Counted from the stretch's first letter, positions 1 to 11,653 are shown. The stretch: DNA of 64,000 nt from Duganella sp. Leaf126 (GCF_001423125.1 NZ_LMNW01000002.1:62001-126000); one strand, 5' to 3'. Notes: generated by a model not told the origin, from the letters alone. A program made the numbers and translations.

Positions 1-207
1 CAGATCTTTCATAGCCGACGAAATTTCAACCTTGCGCTGAGCATCGTACGGCTCTTCACTGCTCCAATGAGTGCAGCCCGCGAGACGGTCGATCAATTTC
101 TTGATATCCCCACGTTGCCCGGCTTTTAGACTGGCCAGCCGATCGTCGCTCGCTATAGCGTGAGCAGCAAAAAGACATAGGAACATCGGAAGATAGCGTT
201 TCAGCAT
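1..207 (-). CDS. hypothetical secreted protein (partial, C-terminus outside window)
   Basis: Sixty-nine codons run from an ATG at 207 off the left edge without a stop. The N-terminus has a short basic start (MLKRYLP), a hydrophobic core and an Ala-rich cleavage region near residues 16-20, so export to the periplasm is likely. The rest is polar (Lys, Asp, Arg) with one Cys and recognises no family I know. The gene lies 64 bp downstream of the small gene at 272-505 on the same strand, and both are visibly less GC-rich than the rest of the window, so they may be a co-transcribed accessory pair. No strong Shine-Dalgarno is visible before the ATG. Confidence 0.6.
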   Translation of the reverse strand, partial: MLKRYLPMFLCLFAAHAIASDDRLASLKAGQRGDIKKLIDRLAGCTHWSSEEPYDAQRKVEISSAMKDL

Positions 208-271
208 TGGAGTAGGCTCAATCGTTTAAAGAGTCCGCTTCTGGCCGATAGTTGTCGCCCTAAACCAGATT

Positions 272-505
272 TTAAAAACGTTCAACCTGACGAAATTTTT
301 CCTGAGATATTAAGCGCTCTGCTATACGGTCGGCTAAAGTGGGTTTGATCCTTATCATCCATTTTTGAAACGACGACGCTTTAACCTTAAGCAGGTAGGT
401 TGCCCAGGCGCATACTGGTGCAGGTACGACCAACTCGAAGAAGTATCGACCTTGATCGTCTTCCACCAAGGCATATACGGAATTCTGTCTGCGTATTTCC
501 TTCAC
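272..505 (-). CDS. small hypothetical protein, 77 aa
   Basis: A 77-codon frame starts at GTG (505-503) preceded four bases upstream by AGGAGGG, the best ribosome binding site in this part of the window. That supports a real gene despite its size. The product has no signal peptide or membrane segment. It mixes aromatic and basic residues (FELVVP, SFQKWMIRIKP) and ends with a basic tail. I do not recognise a family. Low GC relative to neighbours suggests possible transfer. It probably shares a transcript with the secreted protein at 1-207. Confidence 0.6.
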   Translation of the reverse strand: MKEIRRQNSVYALVEDDQGRYFFELVVPAPVCAWATYLLKVKASSFQKWMIRIKPTLADRIAERLISQEKFRQVERF

Positions 506-587
506 TTACCCTCCTGTTTTATCGCTCGTCTGCATCAGCGGCCTCGGTGTTTGCCACATGGCCGTCAGGATGCACAATAGCATGGAC

Positions 588-614
588 AAAAAAGCGGCCC
601 CCTTGGGGGCCGCT
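588..614 (-). terminator. intrinsic terminator of the eps operon
   Basis: A perfect 10-bp GC-rich stem (593-602 with 605-614, two-base loop) is followed on the minus strand by six T residues. It lies 27 bp beyond the stop of the exosortase gene, so it ends the leftward eps transcript. Confidence 0.85.
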
Positions 615-640
615 CTCATCCAGAATCCTTCGTTGTCAGC

Positions 641-2275
641 TCAACGTGCCACCAGTGCATGACCGCGCGGGTCGCTGGCCGCCACCAGCTGGCGCAGGAA
701 GTCGTCCTGCACCGCGTAGGCGGCCGCAGCTTCGCTGTCGTCGCGTACCAGCATCGAGGCGCGCACCAGGATGCCGTCCGCCACCTTGCCGCGCAGACCG
801 TCGCGGAAGATCTGCATGCGCATGGCCAGGCCGCCTTGCGGATAAGCGTCGCTGATGCGGGTCCAGTAAGTCACCGCTTCCAGCCGGCCCTGGCCGGTGG
901 CCAGCATGTGCTTGCCAGGCAGCGGCGGCGCCGAAGCCGTCATCGACAACGGTGCCGGCGTCAGCGAGATGACCTTGTAGCCCTGGGCCGGATAGCAGAT
1001 CTCGGGCAGGTGCAGTTTGACATCCTGGCGCTGCTCCTTGGCATAGGCGAGCGCCAGCATCACCTGCTGGCCCTGGCTGTTGACATAGGTGCGCATCAGC
1101 ACGTCGTCATACGGCTGCTCGAGATTGCGCCCGCCGTCTTCGGCGGTGGACAGTTCGGCCTGGGTGACCGCGCCCGGCAGTTCGCGCCAGTCGCCGAAGC
1201 GGGTCGGCACGCTGCCGGCCAGGTCGATGGTATGCGGATTCGGTGTCAGGGTCGGAGTCAGCGCCCAGGCGGCGCCCACCGACACCAGCATGCCGACCAG
1301 CAGACCGACTGCGACGCGCGGCGTCACCCGGCCCAGCTGGTGCCAGGCGCCCGGCTGCAGGGCCGGCAGTTGCAGGCCAGCGCCTTCGTCGCTGGCGCCG
1401 CCACGGCGCACCATCCAGCTCAGTGCGCTATCGACACCGATAATCAGCAGCAGCGCCGACAGGAACAGCACCAGGCCCGAAAAGCTGTGCAGGAAACCCT
1501 GGCCGGCCGCATCGCCGTAGTGATACGTGATCAGCGACAGGAAGATGATGCGGATGGTGTTGGCGGTAAACGAGATCGGGATGATCAGCATCGCCAGCAG
1601 CACGTTGCGCACCAGCGAAGGATGGCGCACCAGGTTCATGTAGAGCAGGCCCAGCGCTTCGAGCGTGAACAGCGAATTGAGGCCGGCGCAGGCATCGGCC
1701 ACCAGCAGCTGGTACTGGCCGATGGTGAGGATCACGCCGCTGCGGGCGATCGGATAACCCATCCAGTACAGCAAGTGTTCGGTGGCGGTGGAGACCGCGA
1801 TCTTCATCGGCAGCGTGACCACGTCGACGATCGAGGCTGGCAACGGAATCATGAACAGCATGAAGAAGAAGGCAAACCACATGCGCGACCAGGTGCGCAC
1901 ACCGAAGAATGCGATCATCAGCCCGGCCAGCACCAGCACCAGCGAGCCGACTTCGAGCACGTGCACGCCCTGCGAGCGGCCCAGCACGTAGCAGACCAGG
2001 CCGGCAGCCACGACTGGAAAACCGAGTGCCGGCAATGGCGAGCGTTCGAACAACTGCTGCGAAATCAGCTGGCGGGTGCGGAAATACAGAAAGCCGAAGG
2101 CCACGGTCATGACGATCGGCCCGTGGGCGTTGCGGTCCGAACTCCACTCCCCCCTGAACAGGTCGATCAGGGTCGGAATATAGAGCGCGGCCAGACCGGC
2201 CAGCACGATGATCCATGGCGTGAGCGCGAGACGCGATCCAGCCACGGGAGGATTGAGCGAATGCGCCATGGCCAT
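641..2275 (-). CDS. xrtB: exosortase XrtB fused to an EpsI-type C-terminal domain, 544 aa
   Basis: The N-terminal ~300 residues form a multi-pass membrane transpeptidase of the exosortase family. The three expected active-site residues are visible: Cys196 in [11 protein letters not shown], Arg242 in FTANTIRII and His263 in GFLHSFSG. The C-terminal ~200 residues (after one more membrane segment around residue 320) match the EpsI family (PF11984 type), with the motif [11 protein letters not shown] and a [12 protein letters not shown] stretch. Exosortases sort PEP-CTERM proteins to the cell surface, and in eps clusters they accompany polysaccharide export. It is the last gene of the eps operon, 6 bp after epsG. 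No PEP-CTERM substrate is encoded in this window. Confidence 0.88.
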   Translation of the reverse strand: MAMAHSLNPPVAGSRLALTPWIIVLAGLAALYIPTLIDLFRGEWSSDRNAHGPIVMTVAFGFLYFRTRQLISQQLFERSPLPALGFPVVAAGLVCYVLGRSQGVHVLEVGSLVLVLAGLMIAFFGVRTWSRMWFAFFFMLFMIPLPASIVDVVTLPMKIAVSTATEHLLYWMGYPIARSGVILTIGQYQLLVADACAGLNSLFTLEALGLLYMNLVRHPSLVRNVLLAMLIIPISFTANTIRIIFLSLITYHYGDAAGQGFLHSFSGLVLFLSALLLIIGVDSALSWMVRRGGASDEGAGLQLPALQPGAWHQLGRVTPRVAVGLLVGMLVSVGAAWALTPTLTPNPHTIDLAGSVPTRFGDWRELPGAVTQAELSTAEDGGRNLEQPYDDVLMRTYVNSQGQQVMLALAYAKEQRQDVKLHLPEICYPAQGYKVISLTPAPLSMTASAPPLPGKHMLATGQGRLEAVTYWTRISDAYPQGGLAMRMQIFRDGLRGKVADGILVRASMLVRDDSEAAAAYAVQDDFLRQLVAASDPRGHALVAR

Positions 2276-2281
2276 CTGGGA

Positions 2282-3190
2282 TCAGAAGTGATTGAGGACC
2301 GAACCGACCACGTGGACGCGCGCCTCGTTGAGCGAACCGATCAGGTCGTGCACCTTGTCCACGTGCGTGACGTCCTGGCGCGCCACCACGACGGCAGCGC
2401 CGGCGCGGCCGGCCACCATCTGGGCGTCCGAGCATTCGTCGCCGGCCGGGGTGTCGATCAGGATCACATCGTAGCGCGGCGCCAGTTCGCGCAGCACCTG
2501 GCCCAGCATCGGGCGGCCGAGCAGCTCGGACGGGTTCGGCGGCGGTGCACCGGCGGTCAGCACCGACAGGTCGAGCAGGCTCGGCACGCGCTGCACGGCT
2601 TCCAGGCCGTTACGGCCGGACAGCACCGACGACAGGCCGACGCGGTTTTCCAGGCTAAAGATATCGTGCTGGGTCGGATGGCGCATGTCGGCATCGATCA
2701 GCAGCGTGCGTTGGCCCTGCTGCGAAAACACCACGGCCAGGTTGGCCGCCAGGAAGCTGCGGCCGTCGCCGCGCTCGGCGCCGGTGATGGCCAGCGCGCG
2801 GCGCTCTTCGCCGGTCTCGAACCAGCGCCACATCAGCTGGTTACGCAAGGCGCGCAGCGACTCCACGCGGGCCGTGAATGGTTCGTAAGCGGCCACCACG
2901 GATTCGCTGATGGCGCTCTCGCCACGCAGCAGGTAGGGATAGTCGTACTGGCGCGACAGCGCGAATTCGATGTCGGCTTCGGTCAGCACGCCCAGCGCCA
3001 GCGCGGCATCGCCGAAACGCACGTTGCGCTCGACCTGGTGGCGCATCACGCGCTCGGCGTCGGCCACCGACAGGCGGCCCACCTTGATGAGGATGGCGCC
3101 AATCGAACGATCGGGCACCGACGACGATGACGACGCCTTGTCGCGCATGTCCGAGACGATGTACGGCTGGACGGGAGGATTCTGGTTCAT
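2282..3190 (-). CDS. epsG: chain-length determinant tyrosine-kinase-like ATPase EpsG, 302 aa
   Basis: A BY-kinase/MinD-like P-loop ATPase that pairs with the Wzz-type protein EpsF to control polysaccharide length. It has an N-terminal ~100-residue region ([16 protein letters not shown], resembling the N-terminal domain of type II secretion ATPases). The ATPase then shows Walker [10 protein letters not shown], Walker A' [10 protein letters not shown] and Walker B VILIDTP. The usual Walker A lysine is Arg here, which I recall as common in EpsG proteins. No C-terminal tyrosine cluster is present (the end is GSVLNHF), so autophosphorylation as in Wzc is doubtful. The ATG at 3190 has GGAG seven bases upstream. 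It sits between epsF and the exosortase. Confidence 0.85.
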   Translation of the reverse strand: MNQNPPVQPYIVSDMRDKASSSSSVPDRSIGAILIKVGRLSVADAERVMRHQVERNVRFGDAALALGVLTEADIEFALSRQYDYPYLLRGESAISESVVAAYEPFTARVESLRALRNQLMWRWFETGEERRALAITGAERGDGRSFLAANLAVVFSQQGQRTLLIDADMRHPTQHDIFSLENRVGLSSVLSGRNGLEAVQRVPSLLDLSVLTAGAPPPNPSELLGRPMLGQVLRELAPRYDVILIDTPAGDECSDAQMVAGRAGAAVVVARQDVTHVDKVHDLIGSLNEARVHVVGSVLNHF

Positions 3191-3224
3191 GGTGTTGCTC
3201 CGTAATAAGCGGTAATCGTCAGTG

Positions 3225-4622
3225 TCATTGCTGCGGCAGCAAGGCGGCCGGCGGATTGCTCTTGCCGCTGCGCTTGCTCACGCGGGGCTTGGCGATCGCG
3301 CCCAGCACCGGCAAACCGAACACATCGGCCATGTGGCTGGCCGAACGGACGCGCTGGTCCAGCAGTTCCATGACCAGCACGGCACCACCGCCCAGGATCA
3401 GGCCGACGACGACCGCCAACGCCAGGTTGAGCAGCAGACGTGGCGAGCTAGGCTTGGTTGGCGGCACGGCCAGCGACAGGATGGCGATATCGGACTGGCG
3501 GGCCTGGCCTTCCAGGTTGGTCTGGTTGTAGCGCTGCATGGCGTTCTCGTACGAGCGACGGGCATTGTCCGCTTCGTTGGTGAGCACGGCGAACTCGTCG
3601 CGGGCGCCGTTCAGCTCCAGCACGCGCGCTTTTTGCGCGGCCAGTGCGGCGCGCAGTTCGGATTCGCGCTGCTTGTAGATGTTGCTGTTGCTGGCCACAC
3701 CGCTCGACGCCGTGCGGATCTGCTCCTGCAGGTTGCTGCGCAGCTTGTCGACTTCGGACTTGGCGGCAATGTATTGCGGGTGGTTCGGCGCCAGACGCTG
3801 CGACGTGTCGGCCAGACGCGCTTCGGCCGTGGCCAGCTGCGACTTCAAGTTCTGGATCAGGCTGTTGTTCAGCACGTCAGGCGATTCGCCGGCATTGCCG
3901 GTAGCCTGGCGCGAACGCGATTGCGCTTCCATCAACAGGCCCTGCACTTGCACCAGTTGGCTCGACAGTTCGTTCAGGCGCGCGGTTTCGACATCGACGC
4001 GGTTATCGGCGCTGTAAATGTTGTTTTCCTTCTGGTACTTCGACAGGCGGCTCTGCGCCAGTTCGTACTGCTCGCGCAGCAGCTTGATCTGGGTGTTGAT
4101 GAAGCCCGAAGCCTGCATCGCCGGATCGGTTTTCAGCTGTACCGAGAAGTCCAGGTAACCCTGGGCAAACGCATTGGCCACGGCAGCCACGAAGGTCGGA
4201 TCTTCGCCCTTGAAGTTAATCGTCAGCACGCTGCTGTCGCGCGATGGCTCGATTTCGATCTTGGCCAACAGCAGGTTGGCCAGCCAGTCCTTGATGTCGC
4301 CTTCGTTGTTGGAATCGCGGAACTGCTGTTGCACGGCCGGGTTTTCCGCCAGTTTCAGGCTTTCCACGGCTTTCAGCGCGACGCTTTTGCTGCGGATGAT
4401 GTCGGCCTGGGTGGCAACGTAGCCGCTCATCATCTGCACCGGCAAGGTCATGCCGGTGATCGGATCGACGCCCTTGGTGTTGAGCACCAGCGAGGTGCTG
4501 GCGCGGTACACCTTGGACATCACGAGGCTGATGCCCAGCGCGGCGATCACCGTCACGAGCAGCACGGCGATGATGATTTTATAGCGCGCACGCAGCGCCA
4601 GGAACAGTTGGGTGAAATTCAT
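3225..4622 (-). CDS. epsF: chain-length determinant protein EpsF (Wzz/PCP family), 465 aa
   Basis: A polysaccharide co-polymerase of the inner membrane. A first membrane helix is at residues ~13-35 ([23 protein letters not shown]). A long periplasmic domain rich in coiled coil follows (~residues 40-385, for example [20 protein letters not shown]). A second membrane helix is near 390-415 ([22 protein letters not shown]), then a short cytosolic tail that would contact EpsG. The PTKPSSPR motif just before the second helix is the Wzz proline signature. The gene starts 32 bp after epsE and ends 34 bp before epsG. Confidence 0.9.
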   Translation of the reverse strand: MNFTQLFLALRARYKIIIAVLLVTVIAALGISLVMSKVYRASTSLVLNTKGVDPITGMTLPVQMMSGYVATQADIIRSKSVALKAVESLKLAENPAVQQQFRDSNNEGDIKDWLANLLLAKIEIEPSRDSSVLTINFKGEDPTFVAAVANAFAQGYLDFSVQLKTDPAMQASGFINTQIKLLREQYELAQSRLSKYQKENNIYSADNRVDVETARLNELSSQLVQVQGLLMEAQSRSRQATGNAGESPDVLNNSLIQNLKSQLATAEARLADTSQRLAPNHPQYIAAKSEVDKLRSNLQEQIRTASSGVASNSNIYKQRESELRAALAAQKARVLELNGARDEFAVLTNEADNARRSYENAMQRYNQTNLEGQARQSDIAILSLAVPPTKPSSPRLLLNLALAVVVGLILGGGAVLVMELLDQRVRSASHMADVFGLPVLGAIAKPRVSKRSGKSNPPAALLPQQ

Positions 4623-4654
4623 GTTGAGCTCTCTAAAGGATCGCAGGCGTGACG

Positions 4655-5461
4655 TTAGAACAGGCTTTCGCGCACGTACAGCACGTCGTTCGGCAGCACA
4701 GGATCGTCATACTTGGCTTCGATTTCCTGGATCTTGCCCTGGGTGTCGCGGCGCTTGATGCGCAGGCCGCGCTCGGTGCCGCGCGGGGTCAGGCCGCCAC
4801 CGGCAGCGAGCGCCTGCAGTACCGTCATCGAGCGTTCGATGCGCATCATGCCTGGACGCTGCACTTCGCCGTAGATGTAGAAGCGCGGTGCGCGGTCGAC
4901 GTACAGCACGTCGTTGCCGTTCAGTTCGATGGTGGCAGGCACGCTGCCGCGGATCAGGTCGGCCACGTCGATCATCTCGGTGCTGGCCTTGCCATCACGC
5001 ATGCGCAGCACGGTGACCACGTCGCCGCCGTCCACGTTGACGCCGCCGGCCAGCGCCAGCAGGTCGAGCAGGTTACGGCTGCCGTCGATCGGGTAGCGGC
5101 CCGGACGGTTAACCTGGCCCAGTACCGACACCTGCTGGCTTTGCAGCACGGTGACGATCATGTTGACCTGAGGATTTTTCACGTAGCCGCCGGAGACCAG
5201 CGCTGCAGCGATTTTCTTTTCTGCGGCAGCGGTGGACAGGCCGCTGACCGACACCTGGCCCACCAGCGGGAAGGTGATGAAGCCGGAAGCACTGACGCGC
5301 GTTTCCACGGCCAGGTCGGGATTGTTATAGACCGAAATCTTGACCACGTCGCCGGGGCCCAGCGGCAGTTCGGCGCCGGCAGCGCCATTGGCGGCGGAAG
5401 CCGTCCCCAGTACCAGCGCCAGCAGCGGCGCCAAGATCCAAAGTGCGATTTTTTTCATCAT
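4655..5461 (-). CDS. epsE: polysaccharide export protein EpsE (Wza family), 268 aa
   Basis: A periplasmic/outer-membrane export protein. A signal peptide covers residues 1-~24 ([19 protein letters not shown]...ASA). A Poly_export domain follows (~33-110, [23 protein letters not shown]), then two SLBB domains (~115-165, [18 protein letters not shown]; ~195-250, [28 protein letters not shown]). There is no lipobox cysteine and no long C-terminal helix, so it may be a short Wza type that needs an outer-membrane partner, plausibly the barrel EpsL in the same operon. It lies between epsD and epsF on one transcript. Confidence 0.9.
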   Translation of the reverse strand: MMKKIALWILAPLLALVLGTASAANGAAGAELPLGPGDVVKISVYNNPDLAVETRVSASGFITFPLVGQVSVSGLSTAAAEKKIAAALVSGGYVKNPQVNMIVTVLQSQQVSVLGQVNRPGRYPIDGSRNLLDLLALAGGVNVDGGDVVTVLRMRDGKASTEMIDVADLIRGSVPATIELNGNDVLYVDRAPRFYIYGEVQRPGMMRIERSMTVLQALAAGGGLTPRGTERGLRIKRRDTQGKIQEIEAKYDDPVLPNDVLYVRESLF

Positions 5462-5501
5462 GTGCTCTATCGTAAAGAAGGTGATAAGGGAAACGCCGCG
5501 C

Positions 5502-6449
5502 TTATTTCAGACCGGCTACGCCGCGCGCATGGGCATCGGCATCGCTGGTGGCTGCCGGGGCGGCCGCTGCGGGAGCGGCTGCAGGAGGCGTGGCGCCGGG
5601 CGCGTCCGCCTTGTTCAGGTACTCGATCTTGGTGGCGCCGCGCAGACGTGCGATCTCGGCAGTGGCGCCATCCTTGGTACGGGTATTCATCAGGAACTGG
5701 GCAATCTGCGCTTCCGAAGAGGCGAGGTCGACCGGCGTGTCCTTGATGTCGGTAATCGTCATCAGCGTGCTGCGATCGCCTTCACGCACGATGAACAGCT
5801 GGCCCTTCGGCAAGGCCACCAGTTTTTCGCTGAGCGCCGGCGCCAGGTCGGCCGTGCTGCGCGAAATTTGCTGGCGTGCATACTTGATGCCGTTACGGTC
5901 GAGATAGCTGGCCACCTCGTCGATCGACTTGGCGTTGTCGATTTCTTTTTTCAGTTCGTCCGACAGGTCGCTGGTGGCCAGGTTCAGCTGGCGCAGCTCC
6001 ATGGTTTTACGCTGCGAGAACAGCAAAGGATTCTTGTTGAAATAGTCCTGGATCTCGGTCTTGCTCGGCTTCGACGGCGAACCGGCATGCTTTTGCATAT
6101 AGGCCTGGGCGATGATCAGGGCCTTGGCGCGCTCGATGGCCTGCACCACTTTCGGATCGCGGTCCAGCTTGTCTTCCATGGCCTGGTTCAGTACCACCTG
6201 GCGGTCGATCAGCGATTCGATGATCTGCTTGCGTGCCTGCGCCTGCTGGGCCGGCGGCACGTTAGCACGCTGCAATTCCTCGTTGACCTGCAAGGCGGTG
6301 ATTTCTTCCTTGCCCACCTTGACCAGGGCCTGGCCCGACTTTTGTTCGCCCTTGCCGCAGGCGGCCAGCGAGGCTGCCAGCGCCACCGCCAGCGCTGCCG
6401 TTCCAACTGCGCGCGTTGCGCGGGTACTGCCAAATAAAGTGTGCTTCAA
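5502..6449 (-). CDS. epsD: EpsD-family peptidyl-prolyl cis-trans isomerase lipoprotein, 315 aa
   Basis: The start is TTG at 6449-6447, because GAGGAAA lies five bases upstream and no ATG fits ahead of the signal peptide. The N-terminus has a lipoprotein signal (AVALAASLAAC, lipid-attached Cys near residue 31). A SurA/PpiC-like region follows: VKVGKEEITALQVNEELQRA, a helical segment with IIESLIDRQVVLNQAM, and a parvulin-like core around FFNKNPLLFSQRKTMELRQ to STLMTITDIKDTPVD. The C-terminal ~30 residues are Ala/Pro-rich and probably disordered. EpsD proteins are typical of XrtB/PEP-CTERM polysaccharide loci, where they may help fold export components. An internal promoter may lie just upstream. 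Confidence 0.85.
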   Translation of the reverse strand: MKHTLFGSTRATRAVGTAALAVALAASLAACGKGEQKSGQALVKVGKEEITALQVNEELQRANVPPAQQAQARKQIIESLIDRQVVLNQAMEDKLDRDPKVVQAIERAKALIIAQAYMQKHAGSPSKPSKTEIQDYFNKNPLLFSQRKTMELRQLNLATSDLSDELKKEIDNAKSIDEVASYLDRNGIKYARQQISRSTADLAPALSEKLVALPKGQLFIVREGDRSTLMTITDIKDTPVDLASSEAQIAQFLMNTRTKDGATAEIARLRGATKIEYLNKADAPGATPPAAAPAAAAPAATSDADAHARGVAGLK

Positions 6450-6511
6450 GATAGTTTCCTCAGTAATCGCCCGTCCCGGGCGCAGTGTGCGGCCCCCGCC
6501 CGGGATTGTCA

Positions 6512-6540
6512 ATATTATAAATTATATGCATTTAAAGCAA
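6512..6540 (-). promoter_or_regulatory. candidate internal promoter ahead of epsD
   Basis: In the AT-rich 175-bp gap between the priming transferase and epsD, the minus strand reads TTGCTT (6540-6535), a 17-base spacer and TAATAT (6517-6512). This would give a ~55-base leader to the TTG start at 6449. It would allow the export genes epsDEFG-xrtB to be expressed apart from epsL and the transferase. Confidence 0.4.
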
Positions 6541-6624
6541 TGGATAGCGCGATTATTACACAAGTCCCGCAGCGCACCATTTATTAATTTGTAAAAATAT
6601 TACGCCGCCCTGCGCGGTCTGCCG

Positions 6625-8004
6625 TCAATGGGCGTTGTCGCGCTTGAGCACCACCAGTACGGTGCGCACGATGATCCACATGTCGAGCCACAGCGACCAG
6701 TTGCGCAGGTAATCGAGGTCGAACTGGATACGCGCTTCCATTTTTTCCAGCGTCTCGGTCTCGCCGCGCAAGCCGTTCACCTGGGCCCAGCCGGTAATGC
6801 CGGGCTTGGCCTTGTGGCGCAACATATAACCCTTGATCAGCTTGCGGTATTCCTCGTTGTGCGCCACCGCGTGCGGACGCGGACCGACGATGCTCATGCG
6901 CCCTTGCAGCACGTTGATGAACTGCGGCAGCTCGTCAAGCGAGGTGCGGCGCAGGAAGCCGCCGATCTTGGTCAACCGCTGGTCGCCCTTCTTCGCCTGC
7001 ACCACCTTGGCGCCATCCTCGGCCACCGTCATCGAACGGAACTTGTAGACCAGGATCTCTTCGCCGTACAGGCCGTAGCGGCGCTGGCGGAAGATCACCG
7101 GACCAGGCGAGGTCAGCTTGACTGCCAGGGCGATCGTCAACATGATCGGCGTGAGCAGGATCTGGATGATCAGGGCCAGCACGAAGTCGCTGATGCGCTT
7201 GATCATGCTGTTGATGCCGGTGAACGGCGATTCGCGGATGCCGATCACCGGCATGCCGCCCAGGCTGGCGAAGCGGGCCTGCATCAGGTCGAAGATATAG
7301 ATATCGGGCAGGAAGTAGACGGACGCGGTCGTATCCTCCAGCTCTTCGAGCAGGGTCATGATGCGCGGCTGGGCCGAGATCGGCTGGCTGATGACGATCA
7401 TCTTGATGTTGTGCTTGCGCACATAGGCAGGAATATCGCTCATGCGGCCGAGGATCGGGTGCGCCATATTGGCCGGCCGGCGCTCGTCGGCGCGGTCGTC
7501 GAAGTAACCGTGCACGGCCATCACCTGGCTCTCGTGACGATTGATGGTGGCGGCAAAGCGCACGCTGACATCGTTGGCGCCGATGATCACGACCGAGGTC
7601 TTCTGCCCTTCGAGCGGGGCCGCGCCCAGCTTGAGCACGCAGAGGTGGCCGAACACCAGCAACAGCGGCGTGGCGATGCACCAGGCCAGCAGCACGTCGC
7701 TGTCGTAATGCACGAGCATGCCGCTGCTGACGCCGATCAGCGCCAGCACCAGCACCGACAGCCCCCAGCCCAGCACGATATCGCGGGCCACCTTGTGCAT
7801 CTGGCCGGTACGCCAGGTGCGGTAGGGATCGACATACTTGTACAGCGACGACGACACGAAGAACGCCATCACCATCAGGATCAGCGAATAACCGTTAAAG
7901 CCTGTGCCCAGCAGCAGGGTGCACAGGTACAACATGCCCATGATGACAAGCGGATCGACAACACGCTCGAAAAAAGAGACGAGAGGGGTTTCGGAGACTG
8001 TCAT
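6625..8004 (-). CDS. undecaprenyl-phosphate glucose (hexose-1-P) phosphotransferase, WcaJ/GumD family, 459 aa
   Basis: The priming enzyme of polysaccharide synthesis: it moves a hexose-1-phosphate from a UDP-sugar to undecaprenyl phosphate. Residues 1-~120 hold four to five membrane helices. Residues ~135-240 form a nucleotide-binding-like domain (SVVIIGANDVSVRFAATINRH). After another membrane helix (~272-295), residues ~300-459 are a bacterial sugar transferase domain. Its motifs are SPGPVIFRQRRYG, VYKFRSM, RRTSLDELPQFINVLQGRMSIVGPRP (split across the active site) and KPGITGWAQVNGLRGET. It would be EpsB in Methylobacillus-style naming, but I leave the symbol empty. It starts 5 bp after epsL. 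Confidence 0.9.
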   Translation of the reverse strand: MTVSETPLVSFFERVVDPLVIMGMLYLCTLLLGTGFNGYSLILMVMAFFVSSSLYKYVDPYRTWRTGQMHKVARDIVLGWGLSVLVLALIGVSSGMLVHYDSDVLLAWCIATPLLLVFGHLCVLKLGAAPLEGQKTSVVIIGANDVSVRFAATINRHESQVMAVHGYFDDRADERRPANMAHPILGRMSDIPAYVRKHNIKMIVISQPISAQPRIMTLLEELEDTTASVYFLPDIYIFDLMQARFASLGGMPVIGIRESPFTGINSMIKRISDFVLALIIQILLTPIMLTIALAVKLTSPGPVIFRQRRYGLYGEEILVYKFRSMTVAEDGAKVVQAKKGDQRLTKIGGFLRRTSLDELPQFINVLQGRMSIVGPRPHAVAHNEEYRKLIKGYMLRHKAKPGITGWAQVNGLRGETETLEKMEARIQFDLDYLRNWSLWLDMWIIVRTVLVVLKRDNAH

Positions 8005-8009
8005 GAGGC

Positions 8010-9266
8010 TTAGAAGGAAACGGTGGCGTTAAAGGCGATGCCTTTGGCACGGAAGCTGCGGGTTTGCGCCGCCGTGCTTCCATCGCGCTTGGTGCCGAAA
8101 GCATTCAGCCCCAACAACAGGATGCGGGTCGGCTGGTAGGTCAGGCCGACGCTGGCGGTATCGGTGACGTCGTCGAGGCCGGTCAGGTTCTGGATGCCCT
8201 GCAAGGGCTTGAACGCGCGCCGCTCGGTGCGATAGCTGGCGACCGCCTCGATCTTGGAGCTGATCGAGTACTTGGCATCGATGCCTTTGCCGGTGGCCAG
8301 CGCACTGTTGACGACCACGCCCTCGGCAGCACCGAACTCGCGCCACAACATGCCGGTGAACTGCACCTGCGACAAGGGGTTCCAGTTGACGATCAGGCGA
8401 CCGTTGCTGCCGGAATCGTTGCGCAAGCTGGACGTATTGGATTCGCGCCGGGCGTAGCCGCCCAGGAAGATCAGCTGGCTGACGCCGCTGATATTCCAGT
8501 TGACGTTGATCTTGGCTTCATCCTGCTTGAAACCGTTGTCGAGCGTGACGCCATTGCCGAATACCTGGGTCGGATACACACCCTTGATATTGCGCACCAG
8601 GAAGCCGAAGGTGCTGCCGCTGGGGGCCAGGTAATCGAAACCGCCTTCCGTGGTTTTCTCGGTGCGGTTGTTGTACGCCTGCGAGGGCAGGTCGAACTCG
8701 AATTTTTCCTCGGTGTAGCCGGCACGCAGACGCCACGACGGATGGAAGCGCCAGAAACCGTTGACATATTCCTTGCGCTGCACGCGCAGGTTGCGCGCAC
8801 TGGCCGAAAAGTCGGCGAACGAGGCCAGCGATTCGTTGTACTTGATGCCGACGTTGCCGCTGAGGGTTTTGGCGATATTCCAGTTCAGGTCGACCCTGCC
8901 ATCCTTGCCGGTATAGTCGAGCTGATTGAAACGGTTGAAGCTGACCTTGGTGGCCTTGACCGTGGCGGTCAGGTGCTGGCGGCTGTAGGTGTGGTCGAAC
9001 GCCAGCCCGGCGATCAGGCTCTTCGACGTATCGGACTGGGCGGCATTGCTGTCAACGGTATTGTCGCTGCGCAGCAAATTGCTGTCGTACGCCACCTGGG
9101 TGGAGACAAACGGCTGGAAGGTATCGACTCGCTGGTCCTGCTGCGACTGTGCTGCTGCATGCGTGGTAAAAAGGCTGCCGATCAGGAGGGGCAGCACCAT
9201 GAGTTTCCCGGCGCCGGGCGCGCGCCTTACCACCACGCTGCCACCATATGCGGTAAACCGATGCAC
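8010..9266 (-). CDS. epsL: outer-membrane beta-barrel protein EpsL of XrtB-type polysaccharide loci, 418 aa
   Basis: A secreted protein whose signal peptide ends at HAAAQS, followed by alternating amphipathic strands with many Asn, Arg and aromatic residues (NWNIAKTLSGNVGIKYNES, VASYRTERRAF) and a terminal Phe (NATVSF). This is the usual pattern of an outer-membrane barrel. The first possible start is GTG at 9266. An ATG at 9200 (MVLPLLIG, 396 aa) gives a tighter signal peptide and is a real alternative, since neither has a strong Shine-Dalgarno. As first gene of the eps operon it probably forms, or assists, the outer-membrane exit for the polymer. Confidence 0.8.
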   Translation of the reverse strand: MHRFTAYGGSVVVRRAPGAGKLMVLPLLIGSLFTTHAAAQSQQDQRVDTFQPFVSTQVAYDSNLLRSDNTVDSNAAQSDTSKSLIAGLAFDHTYSRQHLTATVKATKVSFNRFNQLDYTGKDGRVDLNWNIAKTLSGNVGIKYNESLASFADFSASARNLRVQRKEYVNGFWRFHPSWRLRAGYTEEKFEFDLPSQAYNNRTEKTTEGGFDYLAPSGSTFGFLVRNIKGVYPTQVFGNGVTLDNGFKQDEAKINVNWNISGVSQLIFLGGYARRESNTSSLRNDSGSNGRLIVNWNPLSQVQFTGMLWREFGAAEGVVVNSALATGKGIDAKYSISSKIEAVASYRTERRAFKPLQGIQNLTGLDDVTDTASVGLTYQPTRILLLGLNAFGTKRDGSTAAQTRSFRAKGIAFNATVSF

Positions 9267-9360
9267 GTCTGAGGTGTTTGGACATTACTGAACATTTTTT
9301 TTGCTCTTATTTCGGGGAAATGACGCGCAACGCGTTGGCGACATGATGCCACCAGTCAAC

Positions 9361-9500
9361 CAAATCGTCGCGCACGATACGATGCTACTCAAATCGTAGC
9401 ATCAATCATGGCAAAACGGCCACGCCGATTACGATTTGTTCAAAAGCGCACAACGCTTTGAAAACAGGCTTTTTTTGACGCCTGCGCCAGACGTCAAAAA
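9361..9500. promoter_or_regulatory. eps operon leader with three inverted repeats and three CAAATCGT boxes
   Basis: The 334-bp gap 9267-9600 between the ABC-F gene and epsL is AT-rich and holds no gene. It contains: CAAATCGT at 9361-9368 and 9390-9397 and its inverse at 9431-9438; a perfect inverted repeat GATGCTAC/GTAGCATC (9381-9388, 9396-9403, seven-base loop); a hairpin TTCAAAAGCG/CGCTTTGAA (9439-9448, 9454-9462, one bulge); and a perfect 9-bp inverted repeat TTTTTGACG/CGTCAAAAA (9472-9480, 9492-9500). A TATAAT on the minus strand (9527-9522) has no good -35. None is followed by a T-run in the right sense, so operators are more likely than terminators. Which regulator binds is unknown. 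Confidence 0.5.
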
Positions 9501-9600
9501 TCATGCAAATAGCCCAATAAAATTATATGGCATGCAATGTTGGGTGTCTATATCGCACTGCACCATTTTTGCCGTGAAGCGGACCGTGCCGCCTCGCCGG

Positions 9601-11508
<1,908 letters not shown>

Positions 11509-11653
11509 AGTGATGTATGCGGTGTAGAAGCGTGTAGATGCCGGCTCGGCAAAACACCGGCGTCGCGCGGGGCGCGGCGCCGGGAGAAGATAGAAGCGCG
11601 TATTGTACCGACAGGAGGGGGCCGGCAGCGAATTATCGTCAGTTCAGACCGCC

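Noticed and set aside
659-3130. 823-codon plus-strand frame opposite xrtB and epsG
   Set aside because: Antisense shadow of GC-rich genes: His/Arg/Gln-rich composition, no motifs, and the minus strand carries clear families.
9439-9500. Terminator of the ABC-F gene
   Set aside because: The hairpins are AT-rich at their base and are not followed by a T-run on the minus strand; they fit operators better.
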